Shown: in pieces, positions 16,839-24,800 of the stretch
How positions within the stretch are numbered: the first letter of the stretch is position 1
How the letters are laid out: each line of letters begins with the position of its first letter
NCBI GenBank assembly: GCA_004557035.1
Contig: SFFB01000003.1
Span: forward strand, 1 to 64,000
Length of the DNA stretch: 64,000 nucleotides
Reading direction: 5' to 3'
DNA from: Bacteroidales bacterium
Lineage (GTDB): Bacteria; Bacteroidota; Bacteroidia; Bacteroidales; Bacteroidaceae
Notes under the pieces: generated by a model
What the model was told of the DNA's origin: nothing
Databases searched by the model: none
What the model saw: only the letters and a program-made list of their open reading frames with translations
Program-made: the position numbers and the translations under genes

Positions 16839-17297
16839 TTACTTTTTCAGCCAAGTGTAGTCCCAACGGCGCAAAAGGGAGTTGTATTTGCGGTGCCCGA
16901 TGAGGTTGCCGCCACGGTCGTAGATGTCGTAGCGCCCAAGCGAGCGGTTCCATTTTTCATAAGACTGGAGCGTGCCGGTGTTGTCTCGGCTTTCGCGGCG
17001 ATTAAGCGCGGCATTGTTGTTGTCGGTCTGCGCTTCGCTCTGATGGCCTCGGCGGTCGCGGTTGTCGGTGGTGGTTCGGTCGGCGTCGCGCTCGTAGCGC
17101 ACCAAGCGGCCGGTTTTGTCGTAAAACTCCGTGCGACGCAGCAGTGCGTTGTGTTTGGAATAACCCACGAGCTGTCCCGAGCGGTCGAAAAACTCCGTGC
17201 GCCCGAGCGTGCGGTTGTATTTGCTGTATTGCTGGGCGCCTGCCGCGCCGGTCAAAAGGCAGAACAGTGCGAGGAAAAATAGCCGTTTCATCGTCAT
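16839..17297 (-). CDS. Secreted protein with alternating 22-residue repeats
   Basis: A 152-residue protein of unknown function. Residues 1-21 are a signal peptide ending AGA. The mature part is built from a repeat of about 22 residues: YSKYNRTLGRTEFFDRSG, YSKHNALLRRTEFYDKTG, a polar degenerate stretch rich in Asp, Arg and Asn, YEKWNRSLGRYDIYDRGG, and a final HRKYNSLLRRWDY. The copies alternate LGR and LRR. The Asp-x-x-Gly turns and aromatic strands suggest stacked beta hairpins like YwqK- or MORN-type repeats. I do not recognise the family by name. It precedes the FKBP gene. Confidence 0.8.
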   Translation of the reverse strand: MTMKRLFFLALFCLLTGAAGAQQYSKYNRTLGRTEFFDRSGQLVGYSKHNALLRRTEFYDKTGRLVRYERDADRTTTDNRDRRGHQSEAQTDNNNAALNRRESRDNTGTLQSYEKWNRSLGRYDIYDRGGNLIGHRKYNSLLRRWDYTWLKK

Positions 17298-17487
17298 AAG
17301 TTTTTGTTTTACAAAGCAAACTTACGGCAAAACCGCCAAAGCAGGAAACTTTTTGACCGAAAAACGCCCGAACCAGTCCACTTGGCGACATATATATAAT
17401 AATGTTCGCGCGCGTGAGAACATGGCCCACTTTTTGGCCTGAAAAAGAAAAAGTGAGCCCGGGGATGGTTGGAATGAAAAAAATCAT

Positions 17488-17495
17488 TAACTTTG
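17488..17495 (+). promoter_or_regulatory. -7 box for the rpsF operon and leader
   Basis: TAACTTTG is a perfect -7 box. The 65-nt leader that follows has a small hairpin (GCCTttatgAGGC, about 17502-17514) and CCG-containing sequence. An S6:S18-binding leader is possible but not demonstrable by eye. Confidence 0.55.
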
Positions 17496-17560
17496 CGCCG
17501 CCTTTATGAGGCATTAGCATTCAATTCATTAATTCATTTACAAAACGTACCCATTACACT

Positions 17561-17905
17561 ATGATGAATCAGTACGAGACCGTTTTCATTATGACTCCCG
17601 TTTTGTCTGAACCTCAGATGAAGGAAACGGTCGAAAAATTCAAAGGAATCTTGACCGCCGCCGGCGCCGAGATTATCAATGAAGAGAACTGGGGACTTAA
17701 GAAGATGGCCTACGCCATCCAGAAGAAGAGCACAGGCTTCTATGCTCTGCTTGAGTTCAAGGCCGGTCCTGAAGTGGTTGACAAACTTGAAGTAGCCTAT
17801 CGTCGCGACGAGCGCATCATTCGCTACCTCACAGTGAAGCTCGACAAATTTGCTGCACAGTATGCAGAAAAACGCAGACACAACAAAACCAATAAGGAGG
17901 ACTAA
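17561..17905 (+). CDS. rpsF: 30S ribosomal protein S6
   Basis: 114 residues. MNQYETVFIMTPVLSE and the RIIRYLTVKL strand are typical of S6, which binds S18 on the platform of the 30S subunit. The ATG pair at 17561/17564 leaves a one-codon ambiguity. A strong AAGGAGG lies in its last codons and serves rpsR 3 nt downstream. Codon use is strongly biased, as expected for high expression. Confidence 0.97.
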   Translation: MMNQYETVFIMTPVLSEPQMKETVEKFKGILTAAGAEIINEENWGLKKMAYAIQKKSTGFYALLEFKAGPEVVDKLEVAYRRDERIIRYLTVKLDKFAAQYAEKRRHNKTNKED

Positions 17906-17908
17906 ACC

Positions 17909-18178
17909 ATGGCACAAACTCAATCTGAAATCCGTTACCTCACTCCGCCCACTGTGGACGTGAAAAAGAAGAAGTATTGCCGTTTCAAAAAGAGCGGTAT
18001 CAAATACATCGACTATAAGGATCCCGAATTCCTCAAAAAGTTCCTCAACGAGCAAGGCAAGATCCTGCCCCGCCGCATCACCGGAACTTCTCTCAAATAT
18101 CAGCGCCGCGTGGCCCAGGCCGTAAAACGTGCCCGTCACCTCGCCTTGCTGCCTTTCGTAACCGATTTGATGAAATAA
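17909..18178 (+). CDS. rpsR: 30S ribosomal protein S18
   Basis: 89 residues. KKKYCRFKKSGIKYIDYKD and GKILPRRITGTSLKYQRR are S18 hallmarks. It partners with S6 in the 30S platform. The single Cys of CRF is a remnant of the zinc-binding form. It starts 3 nt after rpsF with a strong Shine-Dalgarno sequence. Confidence 0.98.
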   Translation: MAQTQSEIRYLTPPTVDVKKKKYCRFKKSGIKYIDYKDPEFLKKFLNEQGKILPRRITGTSLKYQRRVAQAVKRARHLALLPFVTDLMK

Positions 18179-18193
18179 TATAAAGGATAAGAT

Positions 18194-18643
18194 ATGGAAG
18201 TCATTTTGAAACAAAACGTTCATGGCCTCGGCTACAAGGACGACATCGTAAAAGTGAAAGACGGCTATGGCCGCAACTACCTTATCCCCACCGGAAAGGC
18301 TGTCATCGCTTCTGAATCAGCCAAAAAGTCATTGGCTGAAGAGCTCAAGCAGCGTGCCCACAAGCTCGAGAAAATCAAAAACGACGCTCTCGCACTTGCT
18401 GAGAAACTCGGTGGCATACAGCCCATCGTTATCGCTACCAAAGTCAGCGCCAACGGTGCCATCTATGGCTCTGTAAACGCTACCCACATCTCTGAAGAAC
18501 TCGCTAAGCAGGGCTTCGAAATAGACCGCAAGGCCATCGACCTCAAAGAGGTCAAGGCTGTTGGCGCCTACAAGGCCGTGGCTCACCTGCACAAGGAAGT
18601 GAGCGTAGAAATCCCCTTCGAGGTAGTAGCCGAACAGGCTTAA
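18194..18643 (+). CDS. rplI: 50S ribosomal protein L9
   Basis: 149 residues. The N-terminal rRNA-binding domain (VILKQNVHGLGYKDDIVKVKDGYGRNYLIP) is followed by the long connecting helix (about 40-75) and the C-terminal domain. It is the third gene of the operon rpsF-rpsR-rplI, a widely conserved order, and ends before a strong terminator. Confidence 0.98.
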   Translation: MEVILKQNVHGLGYKDDIVKVKDGYGRNYLIPTGKAVIASESAKKSLAEELKQRAHKLEKIKNDALALAEKLGGIQPIVIATKVSANGAIYGSVNATHISEELAKQGFEIDRKAIDLKEVKAVGAYKAVAHLHKEVSVEIPFEVVAEQA

Positions 18644-18685
18644 TCACACCGAAACGTTGCCCCTGAAAAGGCACAACCATACGCA

Positions 18686-18737
18686 GCCTGCGTCAATGAC
18701 ATCCCTCACGGGGTGCCGATTGGCGCAGGCCGTTTTT
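18686..18737 (+). terminator. Terminator of the rpsF-rpsR-rplI operon
   Basis: GCCTGCG(T)CAAT pairs with ATTG(G)CGCAGGC, with an inner CCC/GGG helix, followed by CGTTTTT. Confidence 0.88.
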
Positions 18738-18755
18738 ATGTTTATCTATCCTTTG

Positions 18756-18787
18756 TTTGCCCGCCCCGGCATTTAGTTGCAACTTTG
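18756..18787 (+). promoter_or_regulatory. Promoter of truA
   Basis: TTTG (18756-18759), 20 bp, then CAACTTTG (18780-18787), one base off TAnnTTTG. It lies about 45 bp before the truA ATG. Confidence 0.5.
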
Positions 18788-18832
18788 TAGAGCCTTTGCC
18801 CGGTGTGACGGCAAAGGCGAGCACAAAACCTT

Positions 18833-19603
18833 ATGCGTTATTTCATTTATCTCTCATACGACGGCCGGGCCTATCACGGCTGGCAGGTGCAGCCCAACGC
18901 CGAGAGCGTGCAGGGCGTGCTTAACCGCGCACTATCCACCCTCTTGCGCCGCCCGACGGAAGTGGTCGGAGCCGGCCGTACAGACACGGGAGTGAACGCT
19001 GCCCTTATGGTGGCGCATTTCGACACAGACCAAATCGTCGACACAAGCCGCCTGACCGACAAGCTCTGCCGGATTTTGCCGCCCGACATAGCCGTGAGCC
19101 GCATTGTGCCGGTCAAAGACGAGGCCCACGCCCGCTTCACGGCCACGAGCCGCACCTACCACTATCACGTCTATACGGAGAAAAATCCCTTTCGCCGACA
19201 CTATGCCGTCAGACTCTTTTTCCGGCCCGACTTTGAGTTGATGAACCAGGCTGCCGCTTTGTTGCTCCAGACCGAAGACTTCACCAGCTTCAGCAAAGTC
19301 AACACCGACGTCAAAACCAACATCTGCCACGTTACGCGAGCCCGTTGGATCGAGACCGAGCCCGGCCTCTGGCGTTTTGAAATCACGGCCGACCGCTTTT
19401 TGCGCAATATGGTGAGAGCCGTGGTCGGCACCCTCCTTGAAGTGGGTCGCGGTCGCCTCTCGGTGGAGGGCTTCAAGCAAATCATTGACCGCAAAGACCG
19501 CTGCGCCGCCGGTGAGTCGGTGGCCGGACATGCCCTTTCGCTCGTCGACGTTGCCTATCCCGATGATATTTTCCTCACGGAGGCGCCCTTGTCTGCCGAA
19601 TGA
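18833..19603 (+). CDS. truA: tRNA pseudouridine synthase A
   Basis: 256 residues. It forms pseudouridine at positions 38-40 of tRNA anticodon stems. The catalytic Asp lies in GAGRTDTGV (about residue 45), and RFLRNMVRAVVGTLLEVG is the conserved C-terminal block. Length is normal. It is a separate unit between the ribosomal operon terminator and the secreted galactosidase gene. Confidence 0.96.
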   Translation: MRYFIYLSYDGRAYHGWQVQPNAESVQGVLNRALSTLLRRPTEVVGAGRTDTGVNAALMVAHFDTDQIVDTSRLTDKLCRILPPDIAVSRIVPVKDEAHARFTATSRTYHYHVYTEKNPFRRHYAVRLFFRPDFELMNQAAALLLQTEDFTSFSKVNTDVKTNICHVTRARWIETEPGLWRFEITADRFLRNMVRAVVGTLLEVGRGRLSVEGFKQIIDRKDRCAAGESVAGHALSLVDVAYPDDIFLTEAPLSAE

Positions 19604-19676
19604 GCCATTGTCTGACAAGGCACTGAGAAAACTTGTTTTATCCAAACTAACTTATACCTATTAACCTGCTATCTTC

Positions 19677-21476
19677 ATGAAAAACCTGCGTTTCTCCCTC
19701 CTTACATTTCTTGTAGCAGCCTTAATCTGTGGCACCGCCGAAGCCAAGACCAACCGCGTGGTGCGGCTCTCGGACTATGGCATCGTGCCGGGGACGGACG
19801 ACGGCCGCTTGACCTCGCGTCTCGACAGCGTGCTCTCGCTCGTTAAAGCCTCACAGCGTCCCGGCGAAAGCATCACGTTGAAGTTTAAGCGCGGCCGCTA
19901 CGACTTCCATGCCGCCGACGCCAAGCGGCGCGTTATTTATATTTCAAACCACGACCAGGACGACTTCAAGCGCATAGGTATCTTCTTAAAAGACTGGGAG
20001 GGACTGACCATCGATGGCGGCGGTTCGGACTTCATCTTCCACGGCCGCATCATCCCCATTGCTTTGCAAAACACCGGCCAAGTGACGCTCAAGCACTTCA
20101 GCGTGGACTTTGACAAACCCCAAGAGGGACAAGCCGAAATCATCAGTTCGTCGGCTACCGACGGCATCATCTTCCGCCTCACCGAAGGCCCCGACTATCG
20201 CATCACGCCTGAGGGCCGCCTTCAGTTTTGCGGCGAAGGCTGGACCAACACGCCCTTGGCCGGCATTGCCTTTGACAGCGCCACCCATCACATCCTTTAC
20301 AACACTGCCGACGTGTGGTTTGCCAACGAGCAGATCAAAGACCTCGGCCACCGCGTCTTTCGCGCGCCGAAGTGGTGCGACACGCGCCTTATGGCCGGTA
20401 GCCGCATGACGCTGCGCTCGTGGGCACGGCCCTGTCCCGGCCTGTTTATGGACGAATGCCGGCAGACCAAAATCAGCGACGTCAAGATACATTTTGCCGA
20501 GGGTATGGGACTCGTGGCCCAGCGCTGCACCGACATCGACCTGAGCCGCTTTGGCGTGTGTCTGCGCAAGGGTTCGCCACGCTATTACACCACACAGGCT
20601 GACGCCACCCATTTCTCGCAATGCCGCGGACTCATCCGCTCGGTCGACGGCCTCTATGAAGGCATGATGGACGACGCCATCAACGTGCACGGTGTCTATC
20701 TGTGCGTGCGCGAACGCATTGACGACTACACCCTTCGCTGCCGCTTCGAGCACGGTCAGGCCTGGGGCTTTGCCTGGGGCGACAAGGGCGACACCGTCTG
20801 CTTCGTACGCAGCAAGACGATGGAGCACGTCGACGGCACCAACGTCATAGCCGACATCAGACCGGCCGACAAACCCCAAATCACCGGCTGCCGCGAATTC
20901 ATCATACGTTTTGCCCAGCCCGTGGCCGCCGAGGTGACCGCGGCCGAGGGTTATGGTGTGGAAAACCTCACGTGGACGCCCGAGGTGGAGTTTTCGGGTA
21001 ATGTCATTCGCAACAACCGTGCCCGTGGCGCCCTGTTCAGTTCGCCTCGACGCACCGTCTGCGAGCGCAACTTCTTCGACCACACCTCAGGCAGTGCCAT
21101 CGTGCTTTGCGGCGACTGCAACGGCTGGTATGAGAGTGGGGCAGTGAGAGACCTCGTCATCAGAAAAAACGTCTTCGTCAACGCCCTCACCAGTCTATAC
21201 CAGTTCACCAACGCCGTCATCTCCATCTATCCCGAGATACCCGGTTTTGCCGAGCAGCAACGCTATTTCCACGGCGGCACGCCAGCGGCCATCCGTATCA
21301 CCGACAACGTTTTCGACACCTTCGACAAGCCCCTGATCTATGCCAAGTCGGTGGACGGACTCGTCTTCAAAGACAACAAAATCAAGCACAATAACGCCTT
21401 CAAGCCTTTCCATTTCAACAATCAGACCATCAAGCTCGAGCGCTGCATCCACACCGACATACAGGCCGTGGAGTAG
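19677..21476 (+). CDS. Secreted GH110 alpha-1,3-galactosidase
   Basis: 599 residues with a signal peptide (1-23, AEA end) and a right-handed beta-helix body. The family blocks include LTIDGGGSDFIFHGR, VDFDKPQEGQAEII, GLYEGMMDDAINVHG with the paired acidic residues, and NVIRNNRARGALF. This matches glycoside hydrolase family 110 (GlaA/GlaB), which releases terminal alpha-1,3-linked galactose, for example from blood-group B or alpha-Gal epitopes. The subtype (branched only, or linear as well) is not readable. There is no SusC/SusD pair nearby, so it is an orphan enzyme, probably periplasmic or surface-exposed, consistent with host-glycan foraging. Confidence 0.85.
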   Translation: MKNLRFSLLTFLVAALICGTAEAKTNRVVRLSDYGIVPGTDDGRLTSRLDSVLSLVKASQRPGESITLKFKRGRYDFHAADAKRRVIYISNHDQDDFKRIGIFLKDWEGLTIDGGGSDFIFHGRIIPIALQNTGQVTLKHFSVDFDKPQEGQAEIISSSATDGIIFRLTEGPDYRITPEGRLQFCGEGWTNTPLAGIAFDSATHHILYNTADVWFANEQIKDLGHRVFRAPKWCDTRLMAGSRMTLRSWARPCPGLFMDECRQTKISDVKIHFAEGMGLVAQRCTDIDLSRFGVCLRKGSPRYYTTQADATHFSQCRGLIRSVDGLYEGMMDDAINVHGVYLCVRERIDDYTLRCRFEHGQAWGFAWGDKGDTVCFVRSKTMEHVDGTNVIADIRPADKPQITGCREFIIRFAQPVAAEVTAAEGYGVENLTWTPEVEFSGNVIRNNRARGALFSSPRRTVCERNFFDHTSGSAIVLCGDCNGWYESGAVRDLVIRKNVFVNALTSLYQFTNAVISIYPEIPGFAEQQRYFHGGTPAAIRITDNVFDTFDKPLIYAKSVDGLVFKDNKIKHNNAFKPFHFNNQTIKLERCIHTDIQAVE

Positions 21477-21593
21477 GGTGCGGCAGCCCCTGTCCCTTTT
21501 TGTCTTTGTCTGCCAATCCCAATTGTGTTATCTTTGAGGCAGAAGAAGAAAGACAGGGCCGCACATAGTCCATTCTGTCTGCTTTTCAGGCGT

Positions 21594-21655
21594 TTACGGG
21601 AATAAGGAGAGAAAAAACTGTCCTTATTCCCGTAATTTTTGTCCCTATCCCCGTC
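21594..21655 (+). repeat. Dispersed repeat family B, copy 3; perfect inverted repeat with U-tract
   Basis: TTACGGGAATAAGGA (21594-21608) and TCCTTATTCCCGTAA (21621-21635) form a perfect 15-bp stem with a 12-nt loop, followed by TTTTT and a further half copy GTCCCTATCCCCGTCG. It lies 118 nt after the galactosidase stop and could act as its terminator. Confidence 0.75.
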
Positions 21656-21815
21656 GCTCTTTTTCCTATTGTGCATCCACGAAAGCGTATTTTCCGGTCC
21701 ATTTTCCGCCTTGGCGGCGATGGAGCAACGTTTCCCGAAAAAAATCTCCCTTGTTTTCGTCACACAAACTCCCTTTTTTGAACGTTTCTGCCCGGCCAAA
21801 CTTTCTCTCCAAACA

Positions 21816-21847
21816 TTGGGTGGTTTGGGCAAAGAAACGTAACTTTG
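21816..21847 (+). promoter_or_regulatory. Promoter of the toxin-antitoxin pair
   Basis: TTGG (21816-21819), 20 bp, TAACTTTG (21840-21847, perfect -7). The start point would be about 65 nt before the antitoxin ATG. Confidence 0.6.
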
Positions 21848-21916
21848 CCGCATACAAAGACAGACCGGCGCCATTTCGCGTCAGGTTTGCCGGACAACCC
21901 GAAAGGAGGTGCAAAA

Positions 21917-22093
21917 ATGTGTACAAGAGAAAGAGCCTTACAGCTCGGCCAAAAACTTGAGGTCGTGGAAGACGCCGAAAGAAGAATTGCCGAGTATGAA
22001 AAGAAGCATGGCAAGCCGATGAGCAAAACCGGACAAGCAATGTGGATGCTTAGAGGTTTGGTGGAAGTCTATGATAAAACGCTATTGTTATGA
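21917..22093 (+). CDS. Putative antitoxin of a PIN-domain pair
   Basis: 58 residues from an ATG preceded by a strong AAGGAGG at 6-7 nt. A longer frame to 21845 would begin on top of the -7 box, so it is rejected. The protein is charged and helical (AERRIAEYEKKHGKP), without a recognisable ribbon-helix-helix or AbrB DNA-binding motif. Its role is inferred from position: it ends in an ATGA overlap with the PIN toxin gene, the usual antitoxin-first order. It could instead bind the toxin without binding DNA. Confidence 0.7.
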   Translation: MCTRERALQLGQKLEVVEDAERRIAEYEKKHGKPMSKTGQAMWMLRGLVEVYDKTLLL

Positions 22094-22509
22094 GACTTCT
22101 GCTCGACACCTGTATTGTCGTCTATATGACACTTGAACCAGACCGCTTATGTCCGGATGTGCTCGCTTTGATAGAAGACTATGATAATCAACTGTATGTG
22201 AGCATGGAGACCGTTAAAGAGCTCATCGTCGCTTACAGACGCAAGGGCCTTGGTCGCAAAATCTGGAAAACAGAAGAAGATATCATAGATACGTTAAAGA
22301 ACGACCTATGCATTCAAGTCTTGTCCATTGGCGAGGAACATATGCGTACCTATGCCAGAATGACCATCAACGAAGCGCAAGGGCATTTCGACCCAAGCGA
22401 CCATATCATTATAGCCCATGCCATTACAGAGCGAATGCCCCTCGTTTCAAGTGACCATAAATTTGACTTTTACAAGAAACAGGGACTCGATTATATTTGC
22501 AATTCATAA
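22090..22509 (+). CDS. PIN-domain ribonuclease toxin (VapC-like)
   Basis: 139 residues. The four acidic residues expected for the PIN nuclease site are present: Asp6 (LLLDTCIVVY), Glu44 (METVKEL), Asp104 (DPSDHIIIAHA) and Asp122 (SSDHKF). VapC toxins cleave tRNA or rRNA when the antitoxin is degraded. The start overlaps the upstream stop codon (ATGA). Base composition is visibly more AT-rich than the flanking genes, which suggests recent acquisition. Confidence 0.88.
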   Translation: MRLLLDTCIVVYMTLEPDRLCPDVLALIEDYDNQLYVSMETVKELIVAYRRKGLGRKIWKTEEDIIDTLKNDLCIQVLSIGEEHMRTYARMTINEAQGHFDPSDHIIIAHAITERMPLVSSDHKFDFYKKQGLDYICNS

Positions 22510-22615
22510 AAGCTCGATGGGCACTATGTGCGTAACTATCCCATTTTGGTATATTGCACGGCTTACTCCATTCCAAAAAAAATCTTGCCACACGCTTTGT
22601 AATCAAAGAAAATAC

Positions 22616-22623
22616 TAACTTTG
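22616..22623 (+). promoter_or_regulatory. -7 box and long leader of the scaffold/GGGtGRT operon
   Basis: TAACTTTG is a perfect -7 box. The nearest TTTG lies only 16 bp upstream. The leader of about 130 nt is GC-rich and can form several small hairpins, such as ATGCG-tcccg-GCGCAT. Confidence 0.5.
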
Positions 22624-22759
22624 CAATATCATCCCGCAAGGGGAAAAATGCGTCCCGGCGCATCGGCGACACAGCGTCAGAGTCGCGGCCGATTATGATG
22701 GCCCCAAGGCTCATCCAATAGCTCAAACTACCATTACACAATATTCAATTTTTTAAGAC

Positions 22760-23461
22760 ATGGAATATTCACACGAAGTACAAGGTATGTGTTGCGTGGC
22801 CAAAGGCCCCAACCACGGACCGGCTCCCATTCCCGAAGAAGGCAAGTGGGTGCAAGCTAAAGAAATCAAAGACATCTCTGGTCTGACTCACGGTGTGGGT
22901 TGGTGCGCTCCCCAGCAGGGTGCCTGCAAACTCACCTTGAACGTCAAGGAAGGCATCATCGAAGAATGTCTCGTAGAGACCATCGGCTGCTCTGGTATGA
23001 CCCACTCAGCCGCTATGGCCAGCGAAATCCTCCCCGGCAAAACCATCCTCGAGGCCCTCAACACCGACCTCGTTTGCGACGCCATCAACACCGCCATGCG
23101 CGAGCTGTTCCTCCAAATCGTCTACGGCCGCACACAGAGCGCCTTCTCTGAAGGTGGTCTCGTTATCGGCGCCGGCCTCGAAGACCTTGGCAAAGGCCTC
23201 GTCAGTCAGATGGGTACACTCTATGGCACCAAAGTCAAAGGTAGCCGCTACCTCCAGCTCACCGAAGGCTACATCACCAAGATGTTCCTCGACAAAGACG
23301 ACCAAGTTTGCGGCTACGAGTTTGTTCACATGGGCAAATTCATGGATGCCATCAAGAAAGGCGTGCCCGCAGACGAAGCCCTCAAGAGCGTGACCGGTAC
23401 CTACGGCCGTACCAAAGAAGAAGATGGTGCCGTTAAATCTATTGACCCACGTAAAGACTAA
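22760..23461 (+). CDS. NifU/IscU-like iron-sulfur cluster scaffold protein
   Basis: 233 residues. The N-terminal and central parts resemble NifU_N scaffolds: VETIGCSGMTHSAAMASEILPGKTILEAL carries a conserved Cys77, with Cys49, Cys56, Cys70 and Cys106 nearby as candidate ligands; Cys11-Cys12 are near the N-terminus. It is longer than IscU. The family is found beside GGGtGRT proteins in Bacteroidota and other anaerobes, and here the two are 18 nt apart. The iron-sulfur role is inferred from the fold; no IscS or other assembly genes are close. Confidence 0.8.
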   Translation: MEYSHEVQGMCCVAKGPNHGPAPIPEEGKWVQAKEIKDISGLTHGVGWCAPQQGACKLTLNVKEGIIEECLVETIGCSGMTHSAAMASEILPGKTILEALNTDLVCDAINTAMRELFLQIVYGRTQSAFSEGGLVIGAGLEDLGKGLVSQMGTLYGTKVKGSRYLQLTEGYITKMFLDKDDQVCGYEFVHMGKFMDAIKKGVPADEALKSVTGTYGRTKEEDGAVKSIDPRKD

Positions 23462-23479
23462 TAAAGGAGGACTGCAACT

Positions 23480-24499
23480 ATGATTAGAGAAGTAAAATTT
23501 GAATCACAAGACCGTCGTATCAAGCAGATTCTCGCTTGTCTTAACGCTCACGGCATCGCTTCTATCGAAGAAGCCAACCAGATTTGCGAAGCCGCCGGCC
23601 TCGACCCTTATCAGACCTGCGAAGAAACGCAGATGATTTGCTTTGAAAATGCCAAATGGGCCTATGTCGTTGGTACTGCCATCGCACTCAAAGAAAAAGC
23701 CAAAGACGCCGTACAGGCTGCCGAATACATTGGCGAAGGTCTTCAGGCTTTCTGCATCCCCGGCTCTGTAGCCGACGACCGTAAGGTGGGTATCGGCCAT
23801 GGCAAACTTGCTGCCCGTCTGCTCTCGCCCGAAACCAAGTGCTTCGCCTTCTTGGCCGGTCACGAAAGCTTCGCCGCAGCCGAAGGCGCCATCAAGATTG
23901 CCCAGATGGCCAACAAGTCTCGCCCCGCCGACAAACCCCTCCGCTGCATCCTCAACGGTCTCGGCAAAGACGCTGCCATGATTATTAGCCGCATCAACGG
24001 CTTCACCTATGTGCAGACCAAGTTCGACTACTACACGGGCGAACTCAAAGTGGTGAAGGAAATCGCCTACAGTAACGGTCCCCGTGCTGCCGTAAACTGC
24101 TACGGTGCCGACGACGTGCGCGAAGGCGTAGCCATCATGTGGAAAGAAGACGTCGACGTGTCTATCACCGGTAACTCAACCAACCCCACACGCTTCCAGC
24201 ACCCCGTGGCCGGCACTTACAAGAAAGAGCGCGTACTCGCCGGCAAGGCCTACTTCAGCGTAGCCTCAGGTGGTGGTACCGGTCGTACGCTCCACCCCGA
24301 CAACATGGCTGCCGGTCCCGCCTCTTACGGTATGACCGACACCCTCGGACGTATGCACTCCGACGCCCAGTTCGCCGGTTCTTCTTCAGTGCCCGCCCAC
24401 GTTGAGATGATGGGCTTCCTCGGCATCGGTAACAACCCGATGGTAGGTTGCTCAGTGGCTTGCGCCGTCAACGTTGACCTCGCTCTGAACAAGAAGTAA
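23480..24499 (+). CDS. GGGtGRT family protein, function unknown
   Basis: 339 residues with the family's defining motif GGGTGRTLHPDNMAAGP (264-280), followed by MHSDAQFAGSSSVPAHVEMMGFLGIGNNPMVG split over two turns and a Cys pair (Cys324, Cys328). No catalytic assignment exists that I know of. It has a strong AAAGGAGGA Shine-Dalgarno sequence, highly biased codons and a perfect terminator, so it is probably abundant. Fixed pairing with a scaffold-like protein suggests an iron-sulfur or other metal-cluster enzyme, but that is inference. Confidence 0.88.
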   Translation: MIREVKFESQDRRIKQILACLNAHGIASIEEANQICEAAGLDPYQTCEETQMICFENAKWAYVVGTAIALKEKAKDAVQAAEYIGEGLQAFCIPGSVADDRKVGIGHGKLAARLLSPETKCFAFLAGHESFAAAEGAIKIAQMANKSRPADKPLRCILNGLGKDAAMIISRINGFTYVQTKFDYYTGELKVVKEIAYSNGPRAAVNCYGADDVREGVAIMWKEDVDVSITGNSTNPTRFQHPVAGTYKKERVLAGKAYFSVASGGGTGRTLHPDNMAAGPASYGMTDTLGRMHSDAQFAGSSSVPAHVEMMGFLGIGNNPMVGCSVACAVNVDLALNKK

Positions 24500-24520
24500 T
24501 CACACGAATATATACTAAAT

Positions 24521-24556
24521 CAAAAGAGGATGCCTCAAACGAGGCATCCTCTTTTG
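24521..24556. terminator. Strong terminator after the GGGtGRT gene
   Basis: CAAAAGAGGATGCCTC and GAGGCATCCTCTTTTG form a perfect 16-bp stem with an AAAC loop. The A- and T-rich ends would allow termination in both directions. Confidence 0.93.
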
Positions 24557-24584
24557 TATACTTCTATCTTGAAAGCATAGCGAA

Positions 24585-24713
24585 TTATGAAATACGAACA
24601 ATAGAAATGATATTTTCATCTATTTCAATCTTATGCTTCCCTGTCGTTGTGCTCAAATTCTACCTGATAGTATCAATGGTGGAATTGATAATCCATTCGC
24701 GGAATGTCTGCAT
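24585..24713 (-). pseudogene. Possible decayed AT-rich gene fragment
   Basis: On the minus strand, an ATG at 24713 opens MQTFREWIINSTIDTIR, then a TAG, then the same frame continues NLSTTTGKHKIEIDENIIS and ends at TAA (24585). The amino-acid make-up looks like a real protein, and the region is far more AT-rich than its surroundings. It lies beside tRNA genes, a common insertion site. I see no family; it may be chance. Confidence 0.3.
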
Positions 24714-24782
24714 AACGAATTGTGCTGTGGCACCCCGGCTGATAAAGTAAAAGTAAAATCCGCCGACTCAAAAAGAAAAATC

Positions 24783-24800
24783 ACACCAAATATTTGGTGT
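24783..24800. promoter_or_regulatory. 18-bp perfect palindrome over the tRNA -33 box
   Basis: ACACCAAATATTTGGTGT is its own reverse complement and contains the TTTG used as the -33 element of the tRNA promoter. It has the size and symmetry of a dimeric repressor operator, but no regulator is identified. Confidence 0.55.

Noticed and set aside
17496..17560. S6:S18 autoregulatory leader before rpsF
   Set aside because: Only a small hairpin is visible; the expected two-stem motif cannot be confirmed by eye.
19986..21083. 365-codon frame antisense to the GH110 gene
   Set aside because: No family features, and the sense protein is complete with signal peptide.
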